Positions 22,020 to 34,900 of a DNA stretch of 64,000 nt are shown one piece after another. The first letter of the stretch is position 1, and each line of letters opens with the position of its first letter. Both the position numbers and the translations under genes were made by a program. Under the pieces are notes generated by a model. The model saw only the letters and a list, made by a program, of their open reading frames with translations. It made no database searches and was not told where the DNA came from. Origin of the DNA: Fratercula arctica. Lineage: Eukaryota; Chordata; Aves; Charadriiformes; Alcidae. The DNA is taken from the NCBI GenBank assembly GCA_947846985.1, contig CANTUZ010000001.1, positions 109,571,757 through 109,635,756 of the forward strand, in the 5' to 3' direction.

Positions 22020-25000
22020 TTAAACTTACATGTGTGAGAGCTGTTTTATGCAGGATTTCTTTATTAAATGTGACAGTAACACATAGTTCATACAAAGGAC
22101 TGAAAATTTTCGTAATAAAGAACAAAAGTGTGAGTGTGCCTAGTCACACAAAGAAAGCAGATGTTAGCAATACATTAAATTACAACTCCAGCACAGGCAT
22201 ATTCTATGTCTTTTTTTATTTGCCATCGATCTTCAGACCACAAAAAACAAAATCATTCTCATAGTAATTTAATATTTTTTCAAGTTCTGCCAAAGAGCTG
22301 ACAAAATGTATTGAGTCTCTGATAATAGCCGAACACTTTAAATTATCTTAACGTTTTACCTTAACTGTGCCATAGGAGTTGCCTAAAAGAATGTAGGTCT
22401 ACCCGGGGGAGCAGAGGAAATAGTGAGGTATATTTAGGAGAAAATTTTTTTTTGTGTAATTTCATAGAAACAAATCTTGCATTAATTGGTTTAGAGCAGA
22501 ACAACTGAAAAGAAAAAGTTGGTGCAAACCGACTGGTTTCCAGAGCCTGATGTCCCATATATAAAAGTGTCTAGAACCAGTTGCTTCAGAGAATAGGGCA
22601 AGAAAACCTGCAATAAGAAGCTGTATAGGAAAAGGTCTAGTCATCATTTCTAACCATACCAATATTTTCACCATTTCGATTCAAATTCATTTTCACTAGC
22701 TGCCCCTTCTCTAGGCCTAAGGAGAAAAGGTGAAAAGAAATCCTTGATGTATACTCTATACCATTTACCATTTTGTTTGGTTTTATTATTTCTCCTATAA
22801 TTTATCTCTGCTCAAAGATTAGTGCTTTCCAGCCATCTTTCCCAGGAGGAAAATAGAAATGGATTTTTCAATTTAAAGAAGGAAACAAACCCAAATCTTC
22901 CTCTGTGAAGACAACATTGAAAGTATACGTAACTGATACCAAGTAAGTGGAATTAAAAAAATAATCATCTCGGCTACACTTCTATGACCGGAAAACCTTC
23001 AGTATACACAAACATCTACATGTATGTATATATTTATATACTTTTAAAGACAGGTGGGTTTTGGTTTTTTATTTGGAATATATCCTGAAGATTCTTGATA
23101 AACTCATCGAAACTCCTTATATTTAAATATTTCATAGTAAAGTTTGATAGAATGATAGAACTTTTCGTAATGGAAGAAACTTTTGCTATACAGGTGAATA
23201 AGAAAGGATCAGAAAAGAGTTTTTCTCTTTTAATACATCCTTAGCAATGCATAAGTGTCTTTCAGTGGTATTAATTTAATATTTAGCATGGTCTGATAGC
23301 CAACTCTGCGATGCTTTCATTCAAAGGTGTAGCAACTCACTGAACTCAGTATCACTAGCCATTTCCCTCACATGGACTTGTGGCTGGACTTACTTTTACC
23401 TTGTTGGAAAAAAGGGGGAATAATGGCATCTGACACAGTTTTTTTGGTGGATATAAGGAAATGAAGAAAGAAAAGACAATTGCCTGACACAGTTTGAAAG
23501 ACCTCTTTTCATATATTCCCATGGGCTTCATATCTGTGTAGACCAAGGCAGACTCAGAAATGTGTTGTATTATAAGTTAATGATCTGTTAAAAGAAAAAG
23601 AGAATAAACATCAACAGTCATAAATCCAAAGACTTTTTTTCTACTATTTGAGTGTTACTTCCTTATTTAAAGAAGGCTATATTCTTTTGGCATTTAGGTG
23701 CTGGAAACAATTCTATAACAGTAATATTTTTACACCCAGAGTTTTACGTAAGCTTTTCTTTTAAAGATTTACATATATATTTTAGGTTTGACTTTTATAA
23801 TTTCCTCTGTCCACATAATCCTATTCCCATCAACACTAGACGTGTTAAATCACTTCATCAGGTAAAAGCCATAATTTTCCATTTTGACTTCTCAAATAAC
23901 CCTCTGACTGGTACCTTGAAGAAATTATGGAATCTAGGATATTTTTCCAAACCTATGTCTGCTTTCTGGATTATGCTTCAGGGCTCCGTTGTGCTAAAGT
24001 AACCAATGTTCTTTAATGACTTTCTGCACTACCTCCAGGGAAATGAAATGGCTTTTTCATGTCGGAGCATTCAAAATACCAGTTCCTTGTCCTATTGCCC
24101 TTACCATGGGACAGGGCTTTGACAATGCCTGTCAAAGCAGCATTGTCTATGGTATCAGAAATGGCAGAGTAAAAACTGACAGATTTTTGATCCCATTGGC
24201 TATGGACATTTGTATTATCTTCTGGGGTGTGTATTTTTTCAGTGTAGCCTTCATCTTAATGGAGTGTGATAGCTTTTGTCCACAAATAATATCCTTGTGA
24301 CAGCAGCAGAAACTGTTTATATAAGAAAATAATTGGAAAATATTCGTGATTTTGTAGGCACTTAAGGCAGTAAGTCCTCTTATTCATAGGATGCAATAAT
24401 ATTAGGCGTCCAGCTGTAAGTATTCACACTCCTGCCATCTTATAACCGGCAAGCAATCAAATGATTTTTGTGTCCTGCATAATTCCATCATTTGCCTTGT
24501 ATGTGGCACAGGGCGGAAGCCACAGGAAAGCTTAGGCACTGAAACGTTCAGCAATATGACCTCAGTGCTGAGTGGTTTGGTTAATATAGAGGAATCCACA
24601 GTTCTGACTTCTGTTCCCAGGCTGCCTGTGCAGTCCTGAAATATGTGTGTGGCAAATCAGGCATCAAAGGGCGTGACTCACATCAGACATCCTAATAAGT
24701 TTGCAAATGGGAAGTGCAGCAGAGAAGGCTATGTTCCGTACTTGTTCCTTCTCTGGGGTTTTGGAGCTTCATTGCAGCATCGGGACTCTGCTTTGTGATC
24801 CATCTGCAGTGGGTGTCTAAATCCAGCCCTTCCTGATAAAATACCGAGGGAAGAGACAGCTTTCCCTGTCATTCTAACAATAAAAGCATTCATTCTGAAC
24901 AAAGGAAATACAGGAAGGCATGTTTTACCATCATCAAATGTGTGTCTAACCTATCGGGCCATAAAGCATTCCTTCACGTGTTTGTTACTCTGTTTCAGTA

Positions 25001-25770
25001 GACATTGGAATATCAGTCTTGGCTACTTCTTCACCATTACACTACACTTTTCTAATGATCTCTTATTATGTCCCCTGAAAATTCAATTATTTCATGCACA
25101 CTAAAATAATTTCAGCAGGGGAAAAACCTCACGTGCAATCTCCTGAACCAGTCCACATCAGAAAACAGAGCTTGTAAAATCTGACATCCATGTTGCTTGA
25201 GGTTGCTCGGCATGTTCAGGTGGAGGTCCTGTGACTAGCTGCTGAGTGTATATTATCCACATTTTTCTGTTTTTTTCCCCTTAGCTTTCAAAGACAAGGC
25301 ACATGGTCTGGGTTTTACATAGGCAAAAATGGTGGGTTAATATACTATGCTTGTAGCAATCCAGGGAGGCTCTGGGTTTGGTTGGGTTACCTCAGCTTCA
25401 TCTATCCAAGGATGAGAGACCATCTGTTGCTATGGGTGCAGGCAAAGTAATCATGGTAAAGAATATTACTCCCAAACTTCAAGTAGAAAGGGGTAAGTAC
25501 TTGAGTGAGATGGTAATATGTAAATTACCAAGAACATAACTGAAGAGAAGCAGTGATTGCTTAGGTCTTCACCTCCTCTTGCAACCCCGACAGGAGACAC
25601 ACTAGTCCCAGCAGGTCCGTGGCAAGGACAGTTTGATGTGCCCTGGCTGAAATAACTGTAGTAATGGCACACTGACTCTTTTGTGCCACAGACCCCCTCA
25701 ACCTTAAGTGGGATCTGTGGCAATGTGGAACAGAGGCCGATTGTTTTCAAATCAATTGGAAGACCCATCA
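22020..25770. other. Unique AT-rich sequence, no gene recognised
   Basis: The longest frames are 116 codons (23652 plus) and 94 codons (24016 plus). Both are hydrophobic, unfamiliar peptides without supporting splice signals that I would trust. Confidence 0.5.
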
Positions 25771-25775
25771 ATTCC

Positions 25776-25793
25776 TTTTTTTTTTTTTTTTTT
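25776..25793 (+). repeat. Poly-T run (18)
   Basis: Eighteen uninterrupted T. No retrocopied sequence is recognisable beside it. Confidence 0.9.
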
Positions 25794-25799
25794 ATTCCC

Positions 25800-28430
25800 T
25801 TCCCTCTCTTTTCTAGACTGGAAGAGTACAAGACACATTCAAATGGTAGAAAGGTATTCAAATCTCTGTATGGAGAAAACCTAATCCAAGTGTCCTAGAT
25901 ACAGATAAATGCTCTATTACTGCACTGCTGGGCAAAAATGTGTGGATAAAGACACTAGATTCTGGTCCTAAAGGTATGAATTGATTTACTCAATTGGTCC
26001 CTGCAGGCAATACAAGCAGAGAAATTCCATATTTATGGATCCTGGAAAGCCTTCACTGATCAATGCTTTCAGATTTCAGTGATCAATTAAGCCAAAGTTT
26101 ATGGATATGCAGAATACCTTCAGAGCAGAGGACAGTACGTTGCAGCCCATTTGAAAGAAGGAAAGAGTTTGAAAGGCAGCTCCAGCATTCACTGCCTCAC
26201 ATCATCAAACCTTATTGTACTGGGATGCAGGCAGTCTATGCAATTTTGCTCTTAGTCACTTTTGGACTAGCAATACTTCAGGAATAGGCATTAGGAATTT
26301 TGAGAACCCCAGCTTTGACTTTCGTCAGTCCTCCTGGGGGTTTGCCCCCCAAACACTACTGTGGATTTAGACTTTAGTGAACAATAGTCCCATTGAATGA
26401 AGAGTGGAGAGTGTGTATTTAGCGGAATAATTTCTTGGCTTTGCTATCACATTCTGCGTATCAGGGAAGCCAAATCAGTGTCTTTAAATTGATTTTTCAC
26501 AGACCGAAAAACAGAGGAAAAGTCAGAATCTGCTATTTCAAAGCCATTCCCCTTTTATGCCTTCCTTAGACAATTTAATTAATAATCCTAAACATTTCAA
26601 TGAAAGAAATCGTTTATTTTTAAAGTAAATAAATGCACACGGTATGAGGATTTCCAATTTTCTACGTTAAGAGCAAGCAGATGGCTCATTGTAGTATGTT
26701 ATTTTGTTATTTACAGAATAGCTAGCTTGTACTACAGTATCTCTTCATCTCCAGAATTTCTCTTCCAAGATTATGTATAGGCTCTGTCTTAGTCGTAATA
26801 TTTTAATTCATCACCACATATTTAGCAAACTCCTTCTTTTATCACTTGATGACAGAAGGGATTTTTTTCTCTGACATTTATTGCTTTTTAAACTGTATTT
26901 CTGGTTGTGTGCCAGGTTTCTCCCAAAATATTGTAAATAAATGTGAGTAATACAGATTTGGATTTATGAAGCATAATGGCTGGATGCTCTAGCTGTGAAG
27001 AGATGGTTTGTCATATTGTCCACCATTATGTGGGGAAACTTTAAGACTTGCTTTCCTGCTTTATTTTACTACAGTCCTTAAAGGTTTTAAACCAAGTTGC
27101 TTTGAGATTTGAACACAATTATAGTAACCAATCTGACATACACACAATGTGAATAAAATGCTCTATTATATACAGGCATTTTAACACTGATACATTCTAC
27201 ACACATAAAATAAAGGCACCTTGAAATAAAACTCTTATCTTCCTAACCTCACTTATCTACTAATTACTTATAAACTCACACAATACAAAAAAAGATTCCT
27301 GTATGTATACCATTAAGGAACATAAAAGAAAGGCTTGTTATCTTTTTGCATGCTTATCTGTAAGACTCGGTAATGTTCCTATCTGTAAGAATATATACTC
27401 TGTACACATGTGTATGTTCATATATAATTTATATACACGAATATATCTCCCTTCAGACTCTGAAGGATTAAAACACAGGCTGGGGAACCATTCCTGTATT
27501 CATGCTTCCTGAAATCAGACATTCTTTAAATGGAAGACCCACATTTCTTCCTTCATGAATGCTGCTTCATGGGACCATGAAATCAATCCTGACACCCTTT
27601 TGGCTAAATTTGGATTCAAAATGAAAAATTGCCTCTCCTCTAATATCCTATTCTCTTTCAATCATTATTTCACAACCTGGATCGTTTTTTGCATGGTAGA
27701 TTAAATGTGCTGGTAACAGAGTTTGAAAATATGGTGGCGAAGCAAAACCATCACTCCTTTGCATCACGTTCCTTACATTTTTTTGCGTAGTGATACATTG
27801 TGTGGTTTACCTTGAAGAGCATGAACAAACTTTAGGCCTGAAAAGAAAGCATGTGCCTGTGAAAAAAAAAAGTTATTTATAATCACTAGGAAGTAAATTT
27901 CCCCCTCAACATGTTTAGCGTTCACCTCCCACTCATTATGTGGGGCTAGTTAACCTCTGAGCTCGGTGTGCTGCAACTGAAGATGGATAGCATCAATTTG
28001 GGCTGTGGTGGGTTCTGATGTAACCAGTGCAGGAATCTGGATTCCCCCTACTTCTGCCCCGGGGAAGAATAAAGGACCGTGCACGCTTCCCGCTGTAGCA
28101 ATGGGGGCTGCCATCACTTTTCATGCAGTTAGAGGCTATGTGCCACATTTCAGAGGTTATGTAGAAATACAGGCTTCCCAGATTTCTTATCTGCTTTCCA
28201 TTCCAAATTTTTAATGATTTCTCAGTGGATCCAAATATTGCATAAGAATTCCAAGGAGAGGAATGACCCAGTTTAGAGAGATACCATCAGGGGACATTTC
28301 CCAAGTGCCTCTTTCATGGGGATGGGAAAGGAAGCAGATGTTTTCCATCAACAACTAATGTTGAAGAGCTACTATTACTCCCTCCCTAACCACAAGCTCT
28401 AGGCCATAATCATGTACTCCCTTCTTCTGC
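25800..28430. other. Unique AT-rich sequence, no gene recognised
   Basis: No long frame and no repeat family. The 26570-26720 part contains several AT-rich homeobox-like cores (TTTAATTAATAAT, GTTATTTAC) and could be regulatory, but this is only an impression. Confidence 0.45.
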
Positions 28431-28690
28431 TTCTATAGATGTAACAGCAGCATGTAATAATTCAAATTCTGTCTTGTTGACACAGCTTGCTTCAGCTGTA
28501 AAGAAAGCAAGTTTTTTGTTCGCTGAATCTGTGGACACATCAGCACTTTGCAGAGAGTCTAAAACGAGTTCCTGCTTTCTTGACGGCAATTGCAATTGCT
28601 TGCTGTCATCTGAGCCTTCTGCAAATCTGTGGCAACACCCTGAAATAGCCATGCATAGTAAATTTCTGTCAACGTGGCACAATTAGTTTT
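28430..28690. promoter_or_regulatory. Open on both strands; candidate conserved element
   Basis: Both the minus strand (90 codons, 28410-28682) and the plus strand (70 codons, 28474-28686) are open, which is unusual in this AT-rich region. Neither peptide is recognised. The segment contains GCAATTGCAATTGC, a self-complementary core at about 28588. It may be a conserved non-coding element, or less likely an exon. Confidence 0.2.
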
Positions 28691-28699
28691 TTTTAGAAA

Positions 28700-29325
28700 G
28701 AATCACAATTTTCCCCTGAAAAAATCCCTTGAATAACTGATATAAAATAAATCTTTATTTCCTGTTAATTCAGGAAGCTGATTTCAAAAATGCCTTCTTT
28801 TTCTAAGTTGAGTAATTGTGCCATTTTGAATATGTGGGGCAATTCTAGGAATTGCTTCAGTTAAGCCTGTGTTACTGATGGTGAATGTGTTATACACACC
28901 TGGCTTTGAAGAGAGTGAGAAAAAAAGGTATTCTGATGTAACGCGTTGTAGCCCAATTGAGTAAATATGAGGCACAATGGATAAAACTGGCCTTAAAATA
29001 CAGGCATGTGTGCAAGAATTTCCCAGAGAGAATATTAAAGATCAAAAGGAGGAAAAAATAAAAATGAAATAGTTAAATGGCATTAGTATAATAAAAGGGA
29101 ATTATGGCTAAGCTGTTGAACCAGTAGGACTAAACAATTCTTTTTAAATATAGACATGGTCAAGATGTCTATTCTGTGAGAATGAGGACTTTAACACTCT
29201 GTTTGGCCAGTGGGCGTAATATAATAGTTATACATATTTCATCCTTTAGTGGACAGCTGTAGATGTACCAAACTGGAAAGCAAACCCATTAATTCCTTTC
29301 CCTTTGCAACCTCACAGAGACCTGG
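28700..29325. other. Unique AT-rich sequence
   Basis: Nothing recognised; short chance frames only. Confidence 0.5.
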
Positions 29326-29328
29326 TGT

Positions 29329-29590
29329 TCATAGAATCATATAATCATTGGTCTACATTGGAAGGGACCTTTAAGATCATCGAGTCCAACCATTAACCTA
29401 GCACTGCCAAAACCACCACTAAACCATGTCCCTAAGCACCACATCTACCCATCTTTTAAATACCTCCAGGGATGGTGATTCAACCACTTTCCTGGGCAGC
29501 CTGTTCCAATGCTTGATAACCCTTTCTGTGAAAAAATTTTTCCTAATATACATCCTAAACCTCCCCTGGTGCAATTTGAGACCATTTCCT
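29329..29590 (-). mobile_element. CR1 LINE 3' fragment (minus), abutting a second copy
   Basis: Read on the minus strand this is the end of CR1 ORF2 and the 3' tail. The plus strand shows the reversed octamer end (ATAGAATCAT), then TTGGAAGGGACCTTTAAGAT and CATCGAGTCCAACC, the usual reversed CR1 tail. It stops exactly where another reversed CR1 tail begins at 29591. It is several per cent diverged and the frame is broken. Confidence 0.9.
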
Positions 29591-29782
29591 AGAACAGCCT
29601 AGGTTGGAAGAGACCCCGAAAGACCCTCTGGTCCAATCTTTCATGGGAAAGGGAGCCTACATGGGATTATCTAGCACCCAGTCCAACCACATCTTGAAAA
29701 ACTCCATTAATGGGTACTCCACCACACCCCTGTGGAGGTTGTTCCAGTGACTGATCATTCTCACTGTAAAAAATTTCTTATA
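29591..29782 (-). mobile_element. Second CR1 LINE 3' fragment (minus), different subfamily
   Basis: The plus strand reads CCTAGGTTGGAAGAGACCCC, then GGTCCAATCTTTC and TTGTTCCAGTGACTGATCATTCTCACTG. This is another reversed CR1 tail with a sequence clearly different from the copy at 29329-29590, so it is not a simple duplication. Its terminal octamers are missing or replaced at the junction. Confidence 0.85.
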
Positions 29783-29840
29783 TCAAGATGAATACTTATT
29801 TAAGACTTCTGAAGTGTTCCACAGTAGAGAGCTTTTCGGG

Positions 29841-29885
29841 TTTGTTGGTTTGTTTGTTTGTTTGTTTGTTTGTTTGTTTGTTTTG
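29841..29885 (+). repeat. (TTTG)n microsatellite
   Basis: About ten copies of a TTTG tetranucleotide with one early interruption. Confidence 0.95.
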
Positions 29886-29889
29886 TAGC

Positions 29890-30520
29890 AAAAGGCTGCA
29901 TGGATATAACTGTGGTCTAGGCTCTGCTTGATGTCAATGAGCCAAAGTGGACCCTAATTCACAGGAATTCTTGTCCACAGAGCAGGCAAACAGGACAACC
30001 CTGAGGCCACTTATATAGGAGACTATTCTATTCCTTCCATAGTTAGAGTTCTGAAAACACTGAACTCAGTAGGAAGACCACTTAAGCTATGAAGAATGTG
30101 AAACCGAGGAATGCCGTGGGACTGTAAACCCTAAACGAAGACGAAGGATCTCATTCACCGTAGCTGTATTATGTGTCTTGGATACCAATCCTGAAGAATG
30201 AGGAAGGATCATTAGTAACTGACATATTTGGTATAAATCTAAAACTTGCATCTCATGAAAAGGTGAAGAAAAGGACGAGATAGAAAGAAAGATAGGAAGG
30301 GAAGTTTTATCATAGGCAAAAGGAAAAAGAATATGTAGATGCTCCCTGAGGCAATGCAGACAGGGTGAAGAGGGCTATGCTGCCAGCTTCCCACGTTAGT
30401 TTTAGAGGTCAGTTCTAAAAGGTAGGAGTCAGGCGTGTAACACTTCTTTCCCTGCCAAGACACACTGTCAAGAAATCTTAGGAGACAGCACGGAAAGGTG
30501 ATTGATACATGGGTTTGTTG
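29890..30520. other. Unique sequence, no gene recognised
   Basis: No recognisable coding or repeat content. Confidence 0.5.
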
Positions 30521-30526
30521 AGGGGC

Positions 30527-30546
30527 GGGGGGGGGGGGGGGGGGGG
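30527..30546 (+). repeat. Poly-G run (20)
   Basis: Twenty uninterrupted G, preceded by GGGGC. It has strong G-quadruplex potential on the plus strand. Such runs are prone to length error in sequencing. Confidence 0.9.
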
Positions 30547-30559
30547 AAGGTGTACTGTT

Positions 30560-31480
30560 TTTATTTTTGTAACATTTTTCCCCTAAATTTAACCATTTCC
30601 TGTACCAGAATAAAGCTGCTTTTTAATTTCTACTTCGCTCATGGGTGACAAATCTGTAATGTTCTTTTTTCTTGGAGGTCGCAGTCAACTAAAGTGATGT
30701 TTTGCAGGAAACCCTTGCAAGAGCATTGCTCACAGAGGAAGTTTCCCCCCAAACTGTGGAATTTTGGAGACCTACAGGATTAAATTCCAGGACTCAGGAC
30801 AAATTCTCCCCAAGCGTGCGCTGCCCAGCACCTTCCTTGCAAAAGGTAGGAAAGAGGAGGCAGCCTATATGCTGAGTATTCCTAAATTGCTACAGCTGAT
30901 CAGTGCAAATTTCCTTTGGTGGAAAAGATATGACAAGTGACAAGCCAGAGTGGGATGTTGCTTTGTTATTCCGATTTTTCACTGGCAAAGGCAGATCAGC
31001 AGTGTGTGTGAAAGGAACCTCAGACTCTATGAAACAGGCGAGAGCTCAGGATATGATGTATAGACTTTTTTTCTTGTTTCATGGGGCTGCTGGGATATGA
31101 ACATGCCATTTTGGGGCAAGCTAATTGCCTGTTCAGCAACTAAAAGCAAGATACCTTTGTTCTGTGAGTTACAATTCCCTGAAGTACACTGCAGTAGCAA
31201 AGCAGTAATTACAATGCAGCATGTCTTAAAAGAGCATCATTATACATTTCATGAAGAAAAGGATAACTTAGGCATTGCTGTTCACCGGTTAAAGCAAAAA
31301 ATATAAAACATTTTGAGCACGGTCATGTATGTTTCATGAATATAAATTGGTGTTCATGCAGATTTCTTATGTTAAAACTATGCTTGAAGCCTACTGTTTT
31401 CAGACTGCTTCTAGTCCAGGTTATAAGCTATTTTGTACTCCTGGACATAGTCCAATAATCTAAAACACATTTTTAATTTT
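30560..31480. other. Unique sequence between poly-G and poly-C runs
   Basis: No gene recognised; frames of 65 and 69 codons on the plus strand are unconvincing. Confidence 0.5.
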
Positions 31481-31488
31481 CTTTCTTT

Positions 31489-31505
31489 CCCCCCCCCCCC
31501 CCCCC
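31489..31505 (+). repeat. Poly-C run (17)
   Basis: Seventeen uninterrupted C following a CTTTCTTTCC pyrimidine stretch. It is complementary to the G20 run about 950 bases upstream. Confidence 0.9.
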
Positions 31506-31895
31506 TCCAGTCTCCAGCAAAGACATATTGTCTCACCAGAATGGAATGACTTCTGCATGAGGTGGCCAGCATAAATTTAAGCAGGGTCCTTGGTTGAAGT
31601 GAAGCGCAACGAATGTTCAGAAAAGGATGGTGAAAAACAAAACAGAAGTGTGAGCAGACAGAGGAAGCCAGGCAGCAAATACAAAAGAATATGGGTTTAA
31701 TATATTTCTGATATCCAAAACAGAGTGAGCATGGTTGCAGCATCCTGGAAATCATAAATACCTTAGAGAGTTAAGACTACCTCATAAATGGGAATAGGTC
31801 ATCTCTTGAGGATTATTTATAAATCAGATTTAATTAAAAGGTCAAGGGAAGACGAATATGTGTTTTAATAAATAGTTCATTACTACGGAATCCAA

Positions 31896-31978
31896 ACATC
31901 AATAGGCTGTTAATAATCACTTATTGATAACTACAAGCATGCTATAGTTATTTATTAACCTCTGGTTATTTATTAACC
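31896..31978. promoter_or_regulatory. Paired HNF1-like palindromes in an AT-rich block
   Basis: GTTATTTATTAACC occurs twice in the same orientation, at 31947-31960 and 31965-31978 (18-bp spacing). Its core GTTATTTATTAAC differs from the HNF1 consensus GTTAATNATTAAC by one base and also contains a forkhead-like TATTTA. Just upstream are TTAATAATCAC and TTATTGATAAC. This arrangement could be an enhancer core or simply a local duplication. Confidence 0.3.
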
Positions 31979-31999
31979 AGTGACAAATGGAATCTTTTC

Positions 32000-34900
32000 T
32001 GTGCAGTATAAAATTGCAGAAGGAAGCTGGAATGAAACAAGATATGAATTAGGATTTTGACAGAAATCAGTAAGGGAAGTTAACTTGCACAGCAATTATG
32101 CTGTGTTGCATTATAGGGTCCATACTCTCTCCTAATGGCTATGTAATTTTCTCATGTCTCCATGGCACATATTTTGTGACTTTTTTATTAAAAAAGCCAA
32201 CACAAACCCAATAATCTTTTGCCACATAATACATTATTAGAAGAATCATAACGAGGGAGGATAAAGGAGCAAGTTTAATAAATGCTGCAAAGCATACTAC
32301 TGCTCCTGAATGTTTGTGTTGGATTTCATATGATGTATGAGAAGCTGACATGTCCTGTGGGGGCTAGTTTACATTTTTTTATGAAAGGTTACAGTACTCT
32401 GGACCTATAGTTTATTTAGTTTTGCACTAGTGATGTAAATATTTATTAAGGATTTGACCCATTACATTTTGTGCAACCCTTGCACTCCAAACCTGTTTGA
32501 TTCACAGTATACTGAAAAGAGAAATAATACCCCTAAATCTCACCTGTCTGCAAAGAGAAAATCTGTCAGCTCTTTCACTCCCAACTCTTCACCTTGCATC
32601 AAGCAAGGGGGAAAAAAAAAAAAAAAAAAAACCACCACAACCAGAAAGAAAGCTGGCTGCTTCTAGGAAATGAATTCACTGGAAAAATGTTCTTTTAACA
32701 TTTAAGACATGCTTGTCTGGGATGGCTAGGCAAATACAGAACTCAAACAAGTCAGTGTGTTCTTGTTTTTTAGGTCACCTAGCCCTTGATTTGGGAAAAA
32801 ATCTGTATCACTTCTTTTTGTTTTGTTTTTGTTTGTTTATTTCTTTGGGGTATTGTTTTTTTGGGGGGAGGGGGAGGTTGTTTTTTTGTTTTCTTTTCTA
32901 AATCACCTATTGAAGATCAGTTTTATGATCAAAAAAAAAAAACCAAGTTACATTAGATCAGTAGTGTGATATATTCAGATTATATATCCACTATCAAGAT
33001 ATTGTATTACAGTTTGGATATCTTACATTGACTAAGACTTTATTCCAAAAGATGTCAGCAACCACAAAACATGCCCCAGCCAATATGTTGGTTTTGAGAC
33101 AGACCTGCTTCCTGCTGGAATTAAGTGCTAGGTTCAGAAAAGGGCACCAGAGTCTCAGTATTCCACACACAATCAGAAGTCACTGGCACTAACAAAAGGC
33201 TTCTTGATCCCATCAAAATTACAGCATTTTTGCTCCCATTGCTCCTAATGACCTTTAACGTAGACCTTGCTAAGCTTATGAGAGGCACTCAAAGACTTCA
33301 TGGCTTGTGCCCAGAGCCTTGCACAGATTTCCAGTGTGACATTTCTGTGAGGTAAACTGGCAGCTACAGACTTGTGATGTCTTTTGCTTGTTTGCTTTCT
33401 GAATGGCTTTGTCTTGAATTCTTTCCTGCACAGTGGCATGATTGCAAAATACATGAATGAAAATATAAATCACTGATAACATGGTGGTAAGTGCAGTATT
33501 TTGGGAGAGAGGAGTTTGAATTCTTGTATGCTAGACATATGTAAATCATAGTCTTCCATCTTCTGCTGCATTCGTCTTTTAAACAAGTGTGTCTGCCATC
33601 TCATTTTGTGATGAGCTTGACCCTGTCATACTCTGAAAATACTTTCATGAGTCTCTATCTAAATAAAAAACTACAGCCATTGTGGAGTTCAAGTGGTCTC
33701 AAGGTTATGCAGTGTTAATCAGTTTTGTGGTTCTTAATTCTATTTTCAAATTTGGCCATAGCAGTCTTCCCATTCACTTTTGTGGCACTTGATTGATTTT
33801 GCTATTAACATTACAAGTCATGGGATCAGATAGCAGCATGTTGAACAGACATACATCAACACAAGTCTACCAAAATGTACATTGATCTGCATCAGTATTT
33901 TTAGTATAGAAAGGTGTTTAAATTTTGGGGTTAAAATGCCTCTCTATGTGTATAACATAGATAAATATATTACAAATATTTGTATAACTGCAGTGCATAA
34001 AAATATGTATTTATTTATCTTTCTGATAAATGACATCTACTTATAGATCTGCACTGTTACCTGAGGCCTCCAGATAAAACTGTAAAGCCATCTTTTCCTG
34101 AGTACAAGAAAATCCATCTTGAAACTTTAATTAAAGAATAATCTATCAATGACAAATTACCAGAGGGTGAATATGTCACTCATGGTGTTGGCACGTCATT
34201 TCAAAGAACACAGCTGAAATCACAGGAGACTAACAGATTTGGGTATTTGTTTGCACTTAACAGACAAGGGGAACATAACTGATATGAAGCAATTTCTAGA
34301 TAGTTTCTATATTAAGAGATTAGATGGAAATTTCTTCACTCTGGAAGAAAAAGCAGACACTAGAGCAAGTCTCCATTTTTTGGAAAGTCTGTAAAGATTA
34401 TACCAAAACAAGTAATCATTTGACATGTTTAAAACTACTAGTGGTTTTTTAATTGTGCTTAGATTCAGGAAGTCTCCACACTGGATGAATTCCTAAGCAG
34501 ATTTTTATTTGGTTTCATGGAGGCAGTTCTTGTAGCCCTATATTAACTTCTCTTTTAAAAACATCTGAGAGAAGAGACATCCGTGAGGATATGAGAAGTA
34601 AGAGCTTTTTTTTCCTCAGTTCTGTAGTTCAGATAAATTAATTTGTACTTGTGTTAGCTGATCAGCTGCGTGTGTGTTGCTGTACGTAGAACCATATACA
34701 AAATAGTGCCTATATGTAGAGTTCCTGTGTAACTGACAGGCTGAAACTTACCTATTCTGTAACAGAAAATGCAGTGGCAAATATTGTTCAACTATTTGTT
34801 GTAATGTTTTTCACTCAGATGATTAGTAAAAGCTCTGTAAAAAAATTAACTATAATTGTTCAACTTCGCATGAAACTGGGATTTGTTGTCCATAAGTTTT

